A stretch of DNA of 64,000 bases from Echinometra lucunter (GCA_029962745.1 CM057161.1:6399876-6463875); one strand, 5' to 3'. Shown: positions 44,985-57,439, counted from the stretch's first letter. Translations and numbers: made by a program. The notes: generated by a model from the letters alone, not told the origin.

Positions 44985-46446
44985 TTCACATACCAGGGGC
45001 TTATTTCGTATACTCTTAAGAGATGACTAAAATCACTAATTATAATGAGTGGATTCTATCATTTCACCTTCAAAATGGAGTGAGTCGTATCAACTGATCA
45101 GACTTTTCAAAGAATGCACAGTTTCATCTGCGCTGCATTAAGAGAGTACGCCCCTCCCTCTTAGATGCACCCCCTGAATGGCCAATGTCTAAGCGCTTTG
45201 AACGTATACTGTTATGTGAAAGGATCTTTAAAAACTCTTCCCCTAAAATGATAATTCATGTTTACTACCTCAACATTGATCAAGTATAGTTCAAAAATTA
45301 GAGGCTGAGCCAGTAAAGGGTGGGGCTGCAGGACGCTCCCTTGATATTTTTGACTCAAGGTGGACCACGTTATTCTGGTCAAACTGACAGCGGAGAACCC
45401 CATCCCCCCCCCCCCCACTCCCACACACACTCCCACACACCCACACATATACTCACACACTATCGGCTGAGAATATTAAAATCAAAAAGAAAAAAAAACC
45501 CTTTATATTGTAAAGACTTAATTCTTAAATTGTTTATTGTCAGGACAATCCAAGGGGCCCCTTATTGGTCCCGCCTGTTTGGGTGTAGCCCACAACTAAA
45601 AAAAATTTCCGCGGCCTCGGTCTTGCTGTAGGAAGGAAATCAAATTGACAACTAAAGTTTAAGTCATAAATTTTCATGTAAATTCAGATTATGTATGCAC
45701 CAAGAGATTTTCTCTCCATACAAGCACCTTTTTTCAGTAGGATGGAAATGATTCAGATAGTGATTTACTATATGTGTAAGCCAATATTTTAGGATACAGG
45801 TATTTTAGCGATTTTAGACAATTTAGACTTAAAGCGGGTTGTTATATTTTTATGGTTTGAATAATGTTCATATACTAAAATACAAGCATTGAATGAAAAT
45901 TTAGAGAGGACTAATCACGAAATTATAGAAAAAATGAACTACCACGAAAATTTCAGCTTATAACATGTATACAGTATCACATCGTAAATTTCCAAAAGGG
46001 AGTGAGTATCAAATTGATATCACCGTCAATATGATAATGTCGTGTCGTTATAATTCTAAGCTTTATCGGTCACTTTTGCGAGTTTTAGGAAGCCACGTAG
46101 GGGCGATAAGTTTGACTCTTTTTATCATTAATGAATTAAACGTTGAAACTTGATTAAATCAGAAAAAAAATCATGTGCATCAATTAAGTTAGGGGATGTT
46201 AGAGGGCAGCTTTTACAGTATTCCAATAGTTTTGTCGCTATTAATTCGAATGTTTAACTGTATTATCACTTTTTTGACAACGGCAAAAAAAGGATCTTGT
46301 ATTGGAAACTATAAACTCTGCTTGTGGAAATATTGTCGCTGCTTGTTGTGTTAACGTTGAGGATTCGTATATATTCTTGTGGTCCTGTGCCATACCATAT
46401 TTTCAGCCGTACTTAATGTGTTCAATTATCTCGAATTCTTGGTACC

Positions 46447-47240
46447 CATGGTCGGTATTCTGAGCGTCATTTTATCTCTAATTTTTTTTATTTTATCTTT
46501 AAAATGAAATGGGTATTCTGAGACCACTTTAAAATCTCAGATTTTATATTCATTTTATCTCGGTTCCTCATCTCCAGCGCACGTACCTATACCGCTAAAG
46601 ACAAATGCGCAGCTTTTTGCGCTTGTGCCGATCTTAACTTGAAGGAAAAGATAAAATGAAACTTAAAATAGGGTAGGGGCTATTTTATCTCTTGGATTTC
46701 CAGTATGTACACTATTCCTGGATAAATTCGCTTTTAGTCTTCAGATAAAGATAAAGAAAAATGCAATAATCATCGACTGCATTACTCAAGCAACATTCCC
46801 CTATGATGATTGAATTGAATTTAAAGATTTTTATTGACTAATATCGGCCTTGAAATGATCCTTGAAAAGGCATGCTGATACCTTGGAAAATACTGCAGTT
46901 ATTTCTGACCAAATGCCAGTCAAAACGCGTTCGCGTTTGAATACAAGCGCAAGCAGCGTATTAAAATTTGTACAAATAACGCATCCGCGCTCTTTTGCTC
47001 CACCTACTGGTGGAAAGAAATTTCATTGGCTGAGCAAGATGAGAATGCGATTTAACAACATTTCTTATTGGTTACTGCATCATAAATGGGCGTGTCTTAG
47101 ATGAGATAAAATCAAGATAAAATGGTTCTCAGAATACCGATTTAAACAGATTTTAAGGGTATTTTATCTCACTGATTTTAACTGAGATAATTTTTTTTAT
47201 TTTATCTGAGATAAAATGGATCTCAGAATACCACCCCATG
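46447..47240. mobile_element. Foldback with GGTATTCTGAG ends and GAGATAAAAT repeats
   Basis: Left CGGTATTCTGAG..CATTTTATCTC and right GAGATAAAATGGATCTCAG..AATACC are inverted; a second inner pair repeats the same words. About 790 bp, no transposase. The GC-richer centre (about 46910-47100) differs from the ends. Confidence 0.75.
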
Positions 47241-47786
47241 TTATCAAGCAATTTTTTATAGTTTAAGTTAATCATTGTGTTATATGTTTATTGTTTGTAT
47301 CGTTTGGTTGTACAGCGCAAAGAAAAACACTATTTCATTATGTACTTTATAGTTATTTTTCTTTACAGTCGTATTTGATTAGGAACTATTTTGTTACGGG
47401 TATGCCTCGTCGCTTCAAATGCGTATTTATTCTCTGTTCTTACTGATTTCTACTCACAACCTCTGTCTGTCTCTCTTCCTCTCTCTGCGTTTTGCCCCTC
47501 TCTCCGTGTCCTATTCTGTCTCACCCAGTATTTCTCAAATCGTCGCTGATAATAATTATTTCTTATCGACTTAATACCTTTATTTCCTGCAACAACTTTA
47601 TTGATTAAATGCACTTTGCAGTGCTACCTCTACATGTATATAAAGTATTTCTTCTGGATTTATTATTTCAACCTTTTCTCTCCTTCCATCCACTTTTCTC
47701 CTTACCTTGATACAATTATTTGCTTAATTATGATACAGCATATTATGCACTTCACATATTAGTGTATATCAATGTGTGGGTATTAC

Positions 47787-47952
47787 TGTCGTACAGTTGG
47801 TTAAAAAAAATCATTAGCTTGCTTAAAATATTCACCTACCAACTGATGTTTAAAGAATTTTCTAGGCCTTTATGTGAAACATATTCTGGATTTTTTAAAA
47901 CCAGGGTTCATATTTCAAAAACCTAATGATTTTCAAACAATTGTTCTGAGAA
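47787..47952. mobile_element. Diverged relative of the 18.8-kb MITE
   Basis: Shares GTTGGTTAAAAA, ACCTACCAACTG, GGTTCATATTT and TTCTGAGA words with 18819-18975, in similar order. Confidence 0.45.
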
Positions 47953-48419
47953 GGTACGGAATAAAACTTTTCTAGATTGATTTCAAAGAAACGAAATCCT
48001 CCTTCTCAGTGTTTCCCTTTTTTGTTCATTTCATGTACTGTTAAAGAGATTAAATTCAATTCATATTTTTGTTTTCATCTTTATCGCGGCAATCAAGCGA
48101 TTATGAGTAACACATATGAAGAGCCGAAACCAAGGAATTGGTAGGACTGGATGCTTGTTCCATATGCGCTTCAAAATGACTCATTTCAAATATGAAAAAA
48201 AAAAAAATCAGGAAAGTAGAAAAAAATGGATCAAAGGTACGTTTATTTCTAAAAAGGCGCTGGAAGATTCAAAGATTGAACCATCGAAAAACACTTATGA
48301 CTGTTGCAAGAACCAACATTAGTCATCTAACAAATGAGAATAACAGAAATCATGCATAAGTAGTACTTTCTTTAGAATAAACATATATTTTTTTCATTTG
48401 TACGGTTTAGCACCTTTTG

Positions 48420-48971
48420 CATTGGCGTAAATCCCGGGGGGGGGGGGGGGGGGGGGGGATATCCCCCCCCCCCCACTTTTTTGAAAGGGGGGTGCGGCGT
48501 GTACAAATATCCCCCCCCCCCACTTTTTAAGGAAGAAATGATATTTGAATTAATCAGTTAATAATATTTTTAATAATCTGTCATAAACAGCCATCATATT
48601 TTAGAATTGCTATATGAAAATGCGATTTAAAACCAGAAAAGCGCTTATTTTTGGCTCGCTCGCTCATCATATTTTAGAATTTTTGTTTGAAAATGCGATC
48701 GAAAACCAGAAAAGTGGTTGTTTTTTGCTCGCTCATCATATTATAGAATTTCTATTTGAAAATGCGATCGAAAACCACAAAAGTGGTAATTTTTGGTTCG
48801 CTCGCTTCGCTCGCTCGTGAGATAAAAATTAAAATGTGTGTAAAGGGGTCTGTGCAGGTGGGTGTGGGCGTGTGTTTATACTTAAGTATGAGTTCGACAG
48901 AAAAAAATCGGCAAAAAGGTCGATCATTCCCCCCCCCCCCCCCCACTCCTCAAAGTGGATTTACGCCGGTG
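48420..48971. mobile_element. hAT-type element with internal 65-bp tandem repeats
   Basis: Ends CATTGGCGTAAATCC and GGATTTACGCCGGTG, flanked by perfect ACCTTTTG duplications (48412-48419, 48972-48979). It contains long G and C runs. Three tandem copies of a unit with CATCATATT..AGAATT, GAAAATGCGAT and AAAACCA, each ending in GCTCGCT, lie at about 48593-48800. 552 bp, no transposase. Confidence 0.82.
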
Positions 48972-49924
48972 ACCTTTTGGAATTTTTTTCCTCGTAACAT
49001 TTTGTATGAAATACAAAGAATTCTAAAAATTGGTCCCACTTGGTCAGCGTTGCAGTCAATACACTGTCAATTTGACCAGTTAGGACCAGTACCTGTATGT
49101 GTAGACTCGCATGTGTTTAGTTGTTTGATCAGCATTTAGTTATATAGAGCCAGTGATCCAATTGATAGTATTAAAAGTGCAATAATGTACATAAATAGGG
49201 ATGTTTTTTTAAGATCTCGATAGCCATACCTAACCATCTCGTAGTTTGTTATGTGTATTGAAAGTCAAAACTTCTTTTTACTAGCACGTAAAGTTGCACT
49301 AATAAGCATGCAAAGACGTTCTAATGATAATCACGTTTATGATATTAAAATGATCTAGTCAAACAACTGAAACAAGCCCCCCTTTCAGCCTGTCCCAGAA
49401 AAAAATAATAACAGAATGAAGCATACTCAAGTGGAATTGACATGATCAAGTGGAATATGAAATTGAATTAAATGATCTGAATATTTTAGAATTACCGTAA
49501 GATTTTTCTAATTTTCAAAGCAGGCCTATATAGAAAAAACATAAGAATGTTTTGCCATGAAGGTTTGATGTCCTTATTTAAAAGAAACCGACACCTTCAA
49601 GACAGTCCGGTAGTTTTTAAATGTGACTCTAGCTCTTGAAACTCCTTGCTCACATGTTCTCTTCTGTAGGCTATGACTAATGGTCAAATCAAAACAAAGT
49701 GAAACTATGCCCATTGACTTATTAAACACACCACTGGAATATTTAAAATCAAGAACATCCATGTTCGACAATGGATAGCAGTATTGATGTAAGCATTGTA
49801 ATTTCTTGGAAAAGTGCACTTTTACATGTTAATGTCATTAATTCGCTTGATGGACGCACATAGATCCTGTGCCAATTTTTTTTTCACCACAGCATTGGAA
49901 ACAATCTCTGTTTTAGCATTTTTT

Positions 49925-50000
49925 TAGTCGGGTCTCGAGAGGTCTCAAGAGGTTTCATGGAGACCTTGAGATCCGAGACCGAGACCCAACAAAAACGGGT
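49925..50000. repeat. GGTCTCGAGA-rich inverted repeat
   Basis: GGGTCTCGAGAGGTCTCAAGA and GAGATCCGAGACCGAGACCC face each other and could fold. Probably a transposon end; no partner boundary defined. Confidence 0.4.
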
Positions 50001-50029
50001 GTAGAGGCGGTCTCGAGATAGAGGTCAGT

Positions 50030-50300
50030 CGTGGTCTATGTCGTCGAACTGTAGACCACAAGGTTAGTGGTTCAAGTCCCGCCGTGGCACCAATTTCTTT
50101 AGGCAAGACTCTAATTTACAATTGCCACTCTCGACCCAGGTGTAGTAAATCGGTACCCGGTAGGAAGAATTTCCTTGAAATGCGATCTAGAGCGCCTTTA
50201 TGACAGCCGTGCTAAAGCCGGGGTAACAACAGTGGAGCGCCAGGGAGTGTCGATTCTGACAGACATGAGCGCTATACAAGAACCCACTACTGTTATTATC
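50030..50300 (+). mobile_element. tRNA-derived SINE
   Basis: B box GGTTCAAGTCC at 50069-50079, then GCCGTGGCACCAA, the body GGCAAGACTCTAATTTACA, CCACTCTCGACCCAGG, GGTACCCGGTAGGA, GCTAAAGCCGGGGTAA and GAGCGCTATACAAG. The tail is degraded. Confidence 0.72.
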
Positions 50301-51753
50301 TACAACACCAGCCACAGCGTCGGTGGGGGGATTTTCCAAATTCCAACCTCCAAATCATGACTATGTGAGAACCTTCTCACAAAAAGAATAATAATTTGCT
50401 TGTAAGTGCTGTGCATGTATGGCCCTTTAAAAAGTACTAAGATGTCCCCGCTGTGTACAGGAATATTCCAATTATAATTTTCCAGATATACTGGTACCTG
50501 AACTCCACAAAAAGATCATGAATGTAAGCTACACTCACAAGTTTCATCCTGTGCGGGCAGATAATACACAAGAAATGTGACTTCGCTTTTTTAAGCATTA
50601 TCTAACATAATGTGATATCTTAATTTCACAGTCACGAAATGTACGTCGTGAGTTGGGTTGATTTTTAAGTCTCAGTGGGCTAACTTGCATTAGGCCTACA
50701 AACATGAGATATGATACCACCGAATACGGTTTGACTCTTGAAACAGAGTGACGATACGTTCGGACCGGCCGCATGAGTAGTCTGAAAATCTCTTCCCAAC
50801 AGGTCGCGAAATGTTTTTGACTCGGAAGCCGCTTGTTTTGTGGTCTGATGACCGATCCATATACTCGGCCGGTCCCATCAAGTTTTTCTAACCGAATTTC
50901 AGTCCCAGTGCGCCTCTGATACGACATACAAGGAAGCCTGACAGGCAGACCAATATTAACCATCCGAAAAAACTCTTGAAGTTACTAAGCATATTTCATT
51001 ACGTCAGGAAAAGAGGTTGGGTTCTTTTACATTGTTCAGAATAAAGAAGATATTTGCTCACAAATATGACAAATGGTTTTAAACAACTTAACGTGGAATT
51101 CAATATTCCCTTTAATATATCCCAGACTGGGTTTGACCCAATTCCCATAACCCTTAGGTTCTGCACAGCCCAATTCCCATAACCCCTGGGGAAAGAGATC
51201 AACACAACATCAGTCTTTCAGCAGGCGTAGTCAAGACGATGTACGTTTTATTTTCGCATTCTCCGTGAGTATAATTATTCTTTTCTTGTATTATTTATGA
51301 ACGCTTCGCTATAGTTTCGTTATATTTCTCGCATACTATAATTAAAAAAAATAAAGCTCAAAACATGAAACCAAAATAAAACACACCAGAGATATGTTCC
51401 TACTTTCTTTACGTATTTCTCGCCCGGGATTTCTCATGTTCATAATCATTTATCAACCCTTTCTTCGTTCGTGTGTGGAGGGGTTTGCGTGTAGGTTGCA
51501 CGTGTGTGTTCATCTGTAGCTTCTTTGAAAGTTGGTGAAAGCTGCCTCTTTTTGCAGAGGATAGTTTCACTCGATTATTCCAAGAAATACATTTCCAAGA
51601 TTAATGTTCCTTTTCAGTTCGAACAACCCTTTGTTTGTTCCAGGTTAAACGTCATGGCCAGAAAAATTCATCCACATTGTGTCTGCACATCTGACATGTC
51701 TGACTGCCATTTTCTTGCAAACTCTTCATCTGGCCCACGAGCGCGCCGGAACC

Positions 51754-51756
<3 letters not shown>

Positions 51757-51835
<79 letters not shown>

Positions 51836-51915
51836 AAAAGAGAGAGGGAGAGATAGAGAGAAAGAGAGAGGGAGAGATAGAGAGACAGAGAGGCAGAGAG
51901 AGACAGACAGACAGA
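51757..51915. repeat. GA microsatellite
   Basis: About 155 bp of (GA)n with AAAG, GTGTGT and GACA interruptions. Open frames of Arg/Glu across it are artefacts. Confidence 0.95.
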
Positions 51916-52157
51916 AAGTTTTTGTTCTTGTTTTAAGTATTCTTTTTATTCTTTTCTTTCAGTAAAACAAAATGTGACCCTCTAACCCAAAACGACCAAT
52001 AAGTTGAAAATTTTGCATTTTCTAATTGCACTTTCCATTTGAATATTTTGAACATAGTTTAAGGCTTAGACCATGTGGACTCTAAGCTTTAGAATGATTT
52101 ATAGCTTGCCTTGACTAGACCAAGCAAATATATATATAAATGGTTCTTTTATTGATG

Positions 52158-53230
52158 GCTATTTTCCAGACAAGTTCAAGTGTGCTCATATCCTACCAAA
52201 GTTTAAGGTTTCATCTTGCGACTATAATGATCTTAAGAATTACCGCCCAATTGCAAACCTCAAATTATTTTCAAAGATTCTAGAAAAGATGGCAGCACTT
52301 CAGTTACAAAATTATGTTGAAGAATTCAATCTCCATGCGAAGTACCAATCTGGATATCGATCATTTCATAGCGTTGAGACCGCCCTTTGAAAGTAACTAA
52401 TGATATTCTTGTGTTACTTGACAAAGGAGAAGAGGTTATTTTAGTTTTCCTAAATTTTTCCTCTGCATTCGATACAATTGATCATGACACTCTCCTTAAA
52501 CGTTTATCACTTAGATTTGGAATCTGTGGTAAAGCACTTAACTGGCTAAGACGTACCCATAACATAGTCATTGGAAATGATCGATCTTCAACACAAATAC
52601 TGACCAAGGGAGTACCTCAAGGATCCGTACTCGGTCCGATTCTATTTACACTGTATTCTTGAATTTGTGATTGACAAATATTCCATACACAAGATGTTTT
52701 ATGCCAGTAGTACTCAATTGTACCTAACATTCAAACAGACAAACCTTGATTCTTCAATCTCCCAGATGGCTAATTGTGTCTAGGCAATCAAAGAATGGTC
52801 TCAATTGAATGGTCTTAAGTTGAATTGCAGTAACACAGAGTTCCTTCATGTTTCATCTCGGTTTAAACAAACAACACCACTGCTGCATCTGAACCTCTAT
52901 GGAAAGCAAATTGTTGCTGCTAAAACTTGCAGAAACCTTGCGGTATATGCTTTGACAATAAGCTCACTTTTGAACAGTTTGTCTCACAAAAATGTCGCTC
53001 GGCTTCATATGCCTTACACAAAATTGGTAAAATTCGGGAATTTATTGACAGAAGAACAACAGAGCGTTTGGTCCATGCCTTTGCCATGTGTCATTTTGAT
53101 TTTTGTAACAGCTTCCTTTTCCAGATGCCACAGCGCCTTATTCAAAGACTACAAACCATCCAAACTCAGCAGCTCGACTGGTCACTCGCACTGGAAAACA
53201 TGATTCAATATCTCCTGTCTTACGTATGCA
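52158..53230 (+). pseudogene. Inactive non-LTR reverse transcriptase (CR1/jockey group)
   Basis: The segment includes DYNDLKNYRPIANL, SKILEKMAALQL, SGYRSFHSVETALL, then LNFSSAFDTIDHDTLLKRL, GVPQGSVLGPILFTLYS and, in another frame, YASSTQLYLTF and IQRLQTIQ. The order NYRP, SVET, FDTIDH, GVPQGS, YxxxTQLY matches LINE-type RT. Catalytic residues are gone: the usual LDLSxAFD is LNFSSAFD, and the usual YADD box reads YASS. At least three stops or frameshifts. The 3' end abuts a MITE fragment. Confidence 0.85.
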
Positions 53231-53235
53231 CTTTT

Positions 53236-53330
53236 GAAAGAGAAATTTAAGTATTTGGTGCACACTTTCCGATGATTTTGTGAAAATTTTCAGTAAAAAA
53301 TGTAAGTTTTCAAAATACAACTGCCCACTT

Positions 53331-53366
<36 letters not shown>

Positions 53367-53391
53367 CTGCGTACGTACGGCCATGCCCTGG
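53236..53391 (-). mobile_element. Truncated copy of the 2290-2528 MITE family
   Basis: On the minus strand: CATGGCCGTACGTACGCAGC, a long G run, then CAGTTGTATTTTGAAAACTT and CTGAAAATTTTCACAAAAT, matching 2290-2400. The distal end is missing at the junction with the reverse transcriptase. Confidence 0.65.
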
Positions 53392-55291
53392 GCAGACAGG
53401 CTCATCGATCACCGGTCTGATAGAGAAATACAAAGGGGATTTAAAAAGGAATGATCATTCAGGAGTGCCTTTTGTTTCCCACTGTCTGTCTCACTAAAAG
53501 ACTGCATGAAATCTCCCTATTATAATCCATGAAGGGATTCTCAGATTAGGCTCAATATATTTGACAACTTTCAAAAGAGATATACTTCTCTACGTCTTTA
53601 GATACTGAAACCCACAGAGTAAACAACGTCTGAGTTATGCACACATTTTAATGTGAAGGTTTCGTCTAGTATGTTGGCACGCCTTTATTCCAAAATTTCC
53701 ACAAATGGCAATTATGAATCAAAGAAAAAAATTCTTTCCGACATTGCAGATAGCCCCCAAATGAAATATTAGAAGAATATCTTTAACCCCCCCCCCCAAA
53801 AAAAAAAAAAAAAAAAAAATCAACGTTTTTACCCCAAGCGCTCTATTTGAGCAGTTTACTCTAAAACTCCCTGGCGACTTATTGGTCGTTTGTGGTGGAG
53901 GGGCCACAAAATAGTCTGCACAAAAATAGAAATCTATACGTACCAGTAAAAACTGTATATATTCAAAGAAGAAGAACATAGTTAACCATCCCCCCCCCCC
54001 CCCCCCCCCCCCCGCTGCGTACGTACGGCCATGCCCTGGGCAGACAGGCTCATCGATCACCGGTCTGATAGAGAAATACAAAGGGGATTTAAAAAGGAAT
54101 GATCATTCAGGAGTGCCTTTTGTTTCCCACTGTCTGTCTCACTAAAAGACTGCATGAAATCTCCCTATTATAATCCATGAAGGGATTCTCAGATCAGGCT
54201 CAATATATTTGACAACTTTCAAAAGAGATATACTTCTCTACGTCTTTAGATACTGAAACCCACAGAGTAAACAACGTCTGAGTTATGCACACATTTTAAT
54301 GTGAAGGTTTCGTCTAGTATGTTGGCACGCCTTTATTCCAAAATTTCCACAAATGGCAATTATGAATCAAAGAAAAAAATTCTTTCCGACATTGCAGATA
54401 GCCCCCAAATGAAATATTAGAAGAATATCTTTAACCCCCCCCCCCCAAAAAAAAAAAAAAAAAATCAAAAATCACGTTTTTACCCAAGCGCTCTATTTGA
54501 GCAGTTTACTCTAAAACTCCCTGGCGACTTATTGGTTTTTGTGGTGGAGGGCCACAAAATAGTCTGCACAAAAATAGAAATCTATACGTACCAGTAAAAA
54601 CTATATATATTCAAAGAAGAAGAACATAGTTAACCACCCCCCCCCCCCCCCCCCCCCCCCCCCCCGCTGCGTACGTACGGCCATGCCCTGGGCAGACAGG
54701 CTCATCGATCACCGGTCTGATAGAGAAATACAAAGGGGATTTAAAAAGGAATGATCATTCAGGAGTGCCTTTTGTTTCCCACTGTCTGTCTCACTAAAAG
54801 ACTGCATGAAATCTCCCTATTATAATCCATGAAGGGATTCTCAGATTAGGCTCAATATATTTGACAACTTTCAAAAGAGATATACTTCTCTCCGTCTTTA
54901 GATACTGAAACCCACAGAGTAAACATCGTCTGAGTTATGCACACATTTTAATGTGAAGGTTTCGTCTAGTATGTTGGCGCGCCTTTATTCCAAAATTTCC
55001 ACAAATGGCAATTATGAATGAAAGAAAAAAATTCTTTCCGACATTGCAGATAGCCCCCAAATGAAATATTAGAAGAATATCTTTAACCCCCCCCCCCCCC
55101 CCAAAAAAAAAAAAAAAAAAAATCAACGTTTTTACCCCAAGCGCTCTATTTGAGCAGTTTACTCTAAAACTCCCTGGCGACTTATTGGTCGTTTTGTGGT
55201 GGAGGGCCACAAAATAGTCTGCACAAAAATAGAAATCTATACGTACCAGTAAAAACTGTATATATTCAAAGAAGAACAACATAGTTAACCA
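53366..55291. repeat. Three-copy tandem array of a 650-bp unit
   Basis: Units start GCTGCGTACGTACGGCCATG at 53366, 54014 and 54666 (periods 648 and 652) and are nearly identical. Each of the first two ends at TAGTTAACCA and a poly-C run; the third runs into unique sequence. Each unit also contains a C-run/A-run and TTATTGG..GTGGTGGAGGGGCCACAA. Open frames on the minus strand here repeat between copies and have no domain. Confidence 0.9.
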
Positions 55292-55744
55292 TGCACGTAC
55301 TTGTAATTCACTTAAGATATCAGCTTAACAATAATTTAATTTTAATATAACTGGCCTTTTAATGTTTTTTTTCTCACTGAAAGAAATATTCATTAAAAAA
55401 TGAAAAGGAAAGAAAAGAGAAGAAAAGGAAAAATGAAGAACTAAGGCAGAAGCACCCACACATTCCAGCACAAAACCTCACCCCTTCTCTTCAACCATAT
55501 GCACCCCCTCCCTCCCCCCCCCCCCCCCTTCCACACCTTACCTTTTCCCCACCCCAATCTCTGAGTCCACCTCTTCGCAATCCGACGTGATTTACAGGAG
55601 CGCGAGATGGCCGGGGAGCATGTTCGCTTACAGTGCTTTCCCACCCCCCCCCCCCCCGGCCCCCACCCCCATCCTTTGTCCTCTCTCCCTCTCTGCACAC
55701 ATGTTTAACTGTGAAAATAAAGATGACAAAAACACATAACTTTT

Positions 55745-56040
55745 TAATGAATAGTACATGTTTCGAAGTTGGCACACTTCATCATCAGCCTGAGTCAGAG
55801 TCAACTTTACAGTACTCGCTACAAATATTTTGTGAATTTGGTGTATGAATAGGCCTTCTTTTATTTTGAGTTGAAAATCTGTGCGGGCAGTATCAAGAAT
55901 TTGAAAGCATTGTGAATTAGTCTTATAGACAGGACTGCAAAAGTTTCCAGACATGAGGATTTTTGTTTTCCCCAAGTGCTCTCGCGTTGTGCTCTCTGCT
56001 CTCGTGTTATGAAATGTCGCTTGGTCTGGCCAATGTAAGG
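55745..56040 (-). pseudogene. Penelope-like element 3' remnant (GIY-YIG endonuclease end)
   Basis: Minus strand reads PYIGQTKRHFITR and, after a frameshift, ILDTARTDFQLKIKEGLFIH. YIGQTKR..R and ILD..RTDFxLKIKEGLFI are typical of the C-terminal GIY-YIG endonuclease of Penelope-like elements. Just after it on the minus strand is a hammerhead-like core. Truncated at its 5' side by the foldback at 56043. Confidence 0.6.
55750..55797 (-). ncRNA. Hammerhead-ribozyme-like core
   Basis: Minus strand: CTGATGA-T-GAAGT-GTGCCA-ACTTC-GAAAC. This is the conserved half-core with a 5-bp stem II, next to the Penelope-like endonuclease remnant, where such motifs are known. The cleavage site and helix I were not located, so activity is not claimed. 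Confidence 0.4.
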
Positions 56041-56042
56041 CC

Positions 56043-56350
56043 TAGGTTTCCACTGCCGATCTGATCAACTCGATTGTCCCAATCTCTCAAAACCTAGTCT
56101 GCAAAAAACAGACATAATTTTTACACCTGAACACATTAATTCCATGAAGCCTTGAATGAGTCTACCCATGGCAGTCTCTTGTACAGTCAAATAATTTAAA
56201 GCGGCAAGTGAATTGCCATGACAAGGCTCATTCAAGGCTTCATGGAATGATTGTATTCAAGTGTGAAAATAATGCCTGTTTTTTGCAGACTAGGTTTTGA
56301 AAGATCGGGACAATCGAGTTGATCGGATCGGCAGTGGGAACCCAGCATAA
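56043..56350. mobile_element. Foldback MITE with GGTTCCCACTGCCGATC ends
   Basis: Left GGTTTCCACTGCCGATCTGA..CAACTCGATTGTCCC and its complement at the right. The inner arms CCATGAAGCCTTGAATGAG and CTCATTCAAGGCTTCATGG are perfect. Centre near 56195. Confidence 0.75.
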
Positions 56351-56445
56351 CGAGTCATACATCTCACACAGGTGAATATAACACGAGCCGGGAACACGAG
56401 CACGAAGCACGAGCACGTACGTGTTGTTCATTTGGAAACATTTAA

Positions 56446-57004
56446 AGGGTATAGAAGTTTCACTGTTTCAATAAAACGAGATAAATTTAAACAGCATTAT
56501 AAAAAAAAAAAAAGAAATAAGCAAAATCGGTCAAAGAATAAGAAAATTACACTCATTTACATTTTCTAGTAAACTACTCTCGGCTCTGCAAATTGGCAAC
56601 ACTGATGACATCATATGTGAGCAGGTCTCCATTCACTTTGTACATGAAATTTCACATTTTGTCAATTTTCTGGGAAGTTACACATTTTCTAACCCCCATA
56701 ATCAATGTATGTTCAGAAGAATTGCTTTTTACTTAACATACTTTGACTATGGGGTGACAAAATATGTAACTTCCAAGAAAATTGAGAAAATGTGAAATTT
56801 CATGTACAAAGTGAATGGAGAGCTGCTCACATATGATGTCATCAGTGTTGCCAATTTGCAGCGCCGAGAGTAATTTACTAGAAAATGTTAATGAGTGTAA
56901 TTTTCTTATTCTTTGACTGATTTTTGCTCATTTCATTGTTAAAATGCTGTTCAAATTTATCCCCTTTTATTGAAACAGTGAAACTTCTAGGGTGGACTTT
57001 CCCT
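56446..57004. mobile_element. TTAA-flanked foldback element
   Basis: 559 bp. Arms of about 270 bp are inverted, for example CAAATTGGCAACACTGATGA and its complement. Right end GGGTGGACTTTCCCT, left AGGG; TTAA lies on each side (56442-56445, 57005-57008). The left arm lacks about 8 bases present in the right arm near its tip. Confidence 0.75.
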
Positions 57005-57439
57005 TTAACTGTAAAGGGTTTGGTGTACTTTATTCGTCTCCAGGAAATTCATCTTCATCATGGAGATCTGTTATTCATTGTCAAGGTCACTGAATGACTT
57101 CTGCTGAGAAAAAGGTCAGTATAGTTCTCTTGAGAGCAGAAGTAGGAACTGTCGCGGGAGCTTCAAATTAGAAAGAAAAAATAGCCCTCTCCTACCCACC
57201 CGCCCAACTACAGCATAAAAGTGCACAAACTTTTCAGTCAAGTTTGCTTTGTTTCATTCTCAGATTATTACGTTATTATATCTCCGCAGGTATACTGCAG
57301 CCGCTGTCCATCATAATTGAAGGCAAAGTCAGCTTCCCTGCTGGGTTTGCACTGGGCCACGATCTCAACGAATTCCAAGATTAAAAAACAAAGCATGGAG
57401 CTCCACAATTTATTTTATTTTATGACCTTTTCTTGCTCA

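Noticed and set aside
51504..51965. 153-residue Arg/Glu-rich frame
   Set aside because: Two thirds of it is the GA microsatellite.
53719..55282. Repeated 115-120-residue minus-strand frames
   Set aside because: They recur because the DNA is a tandem repeat and pass through poly-C/poly-A runs. No domain, signal peptide or splice support.
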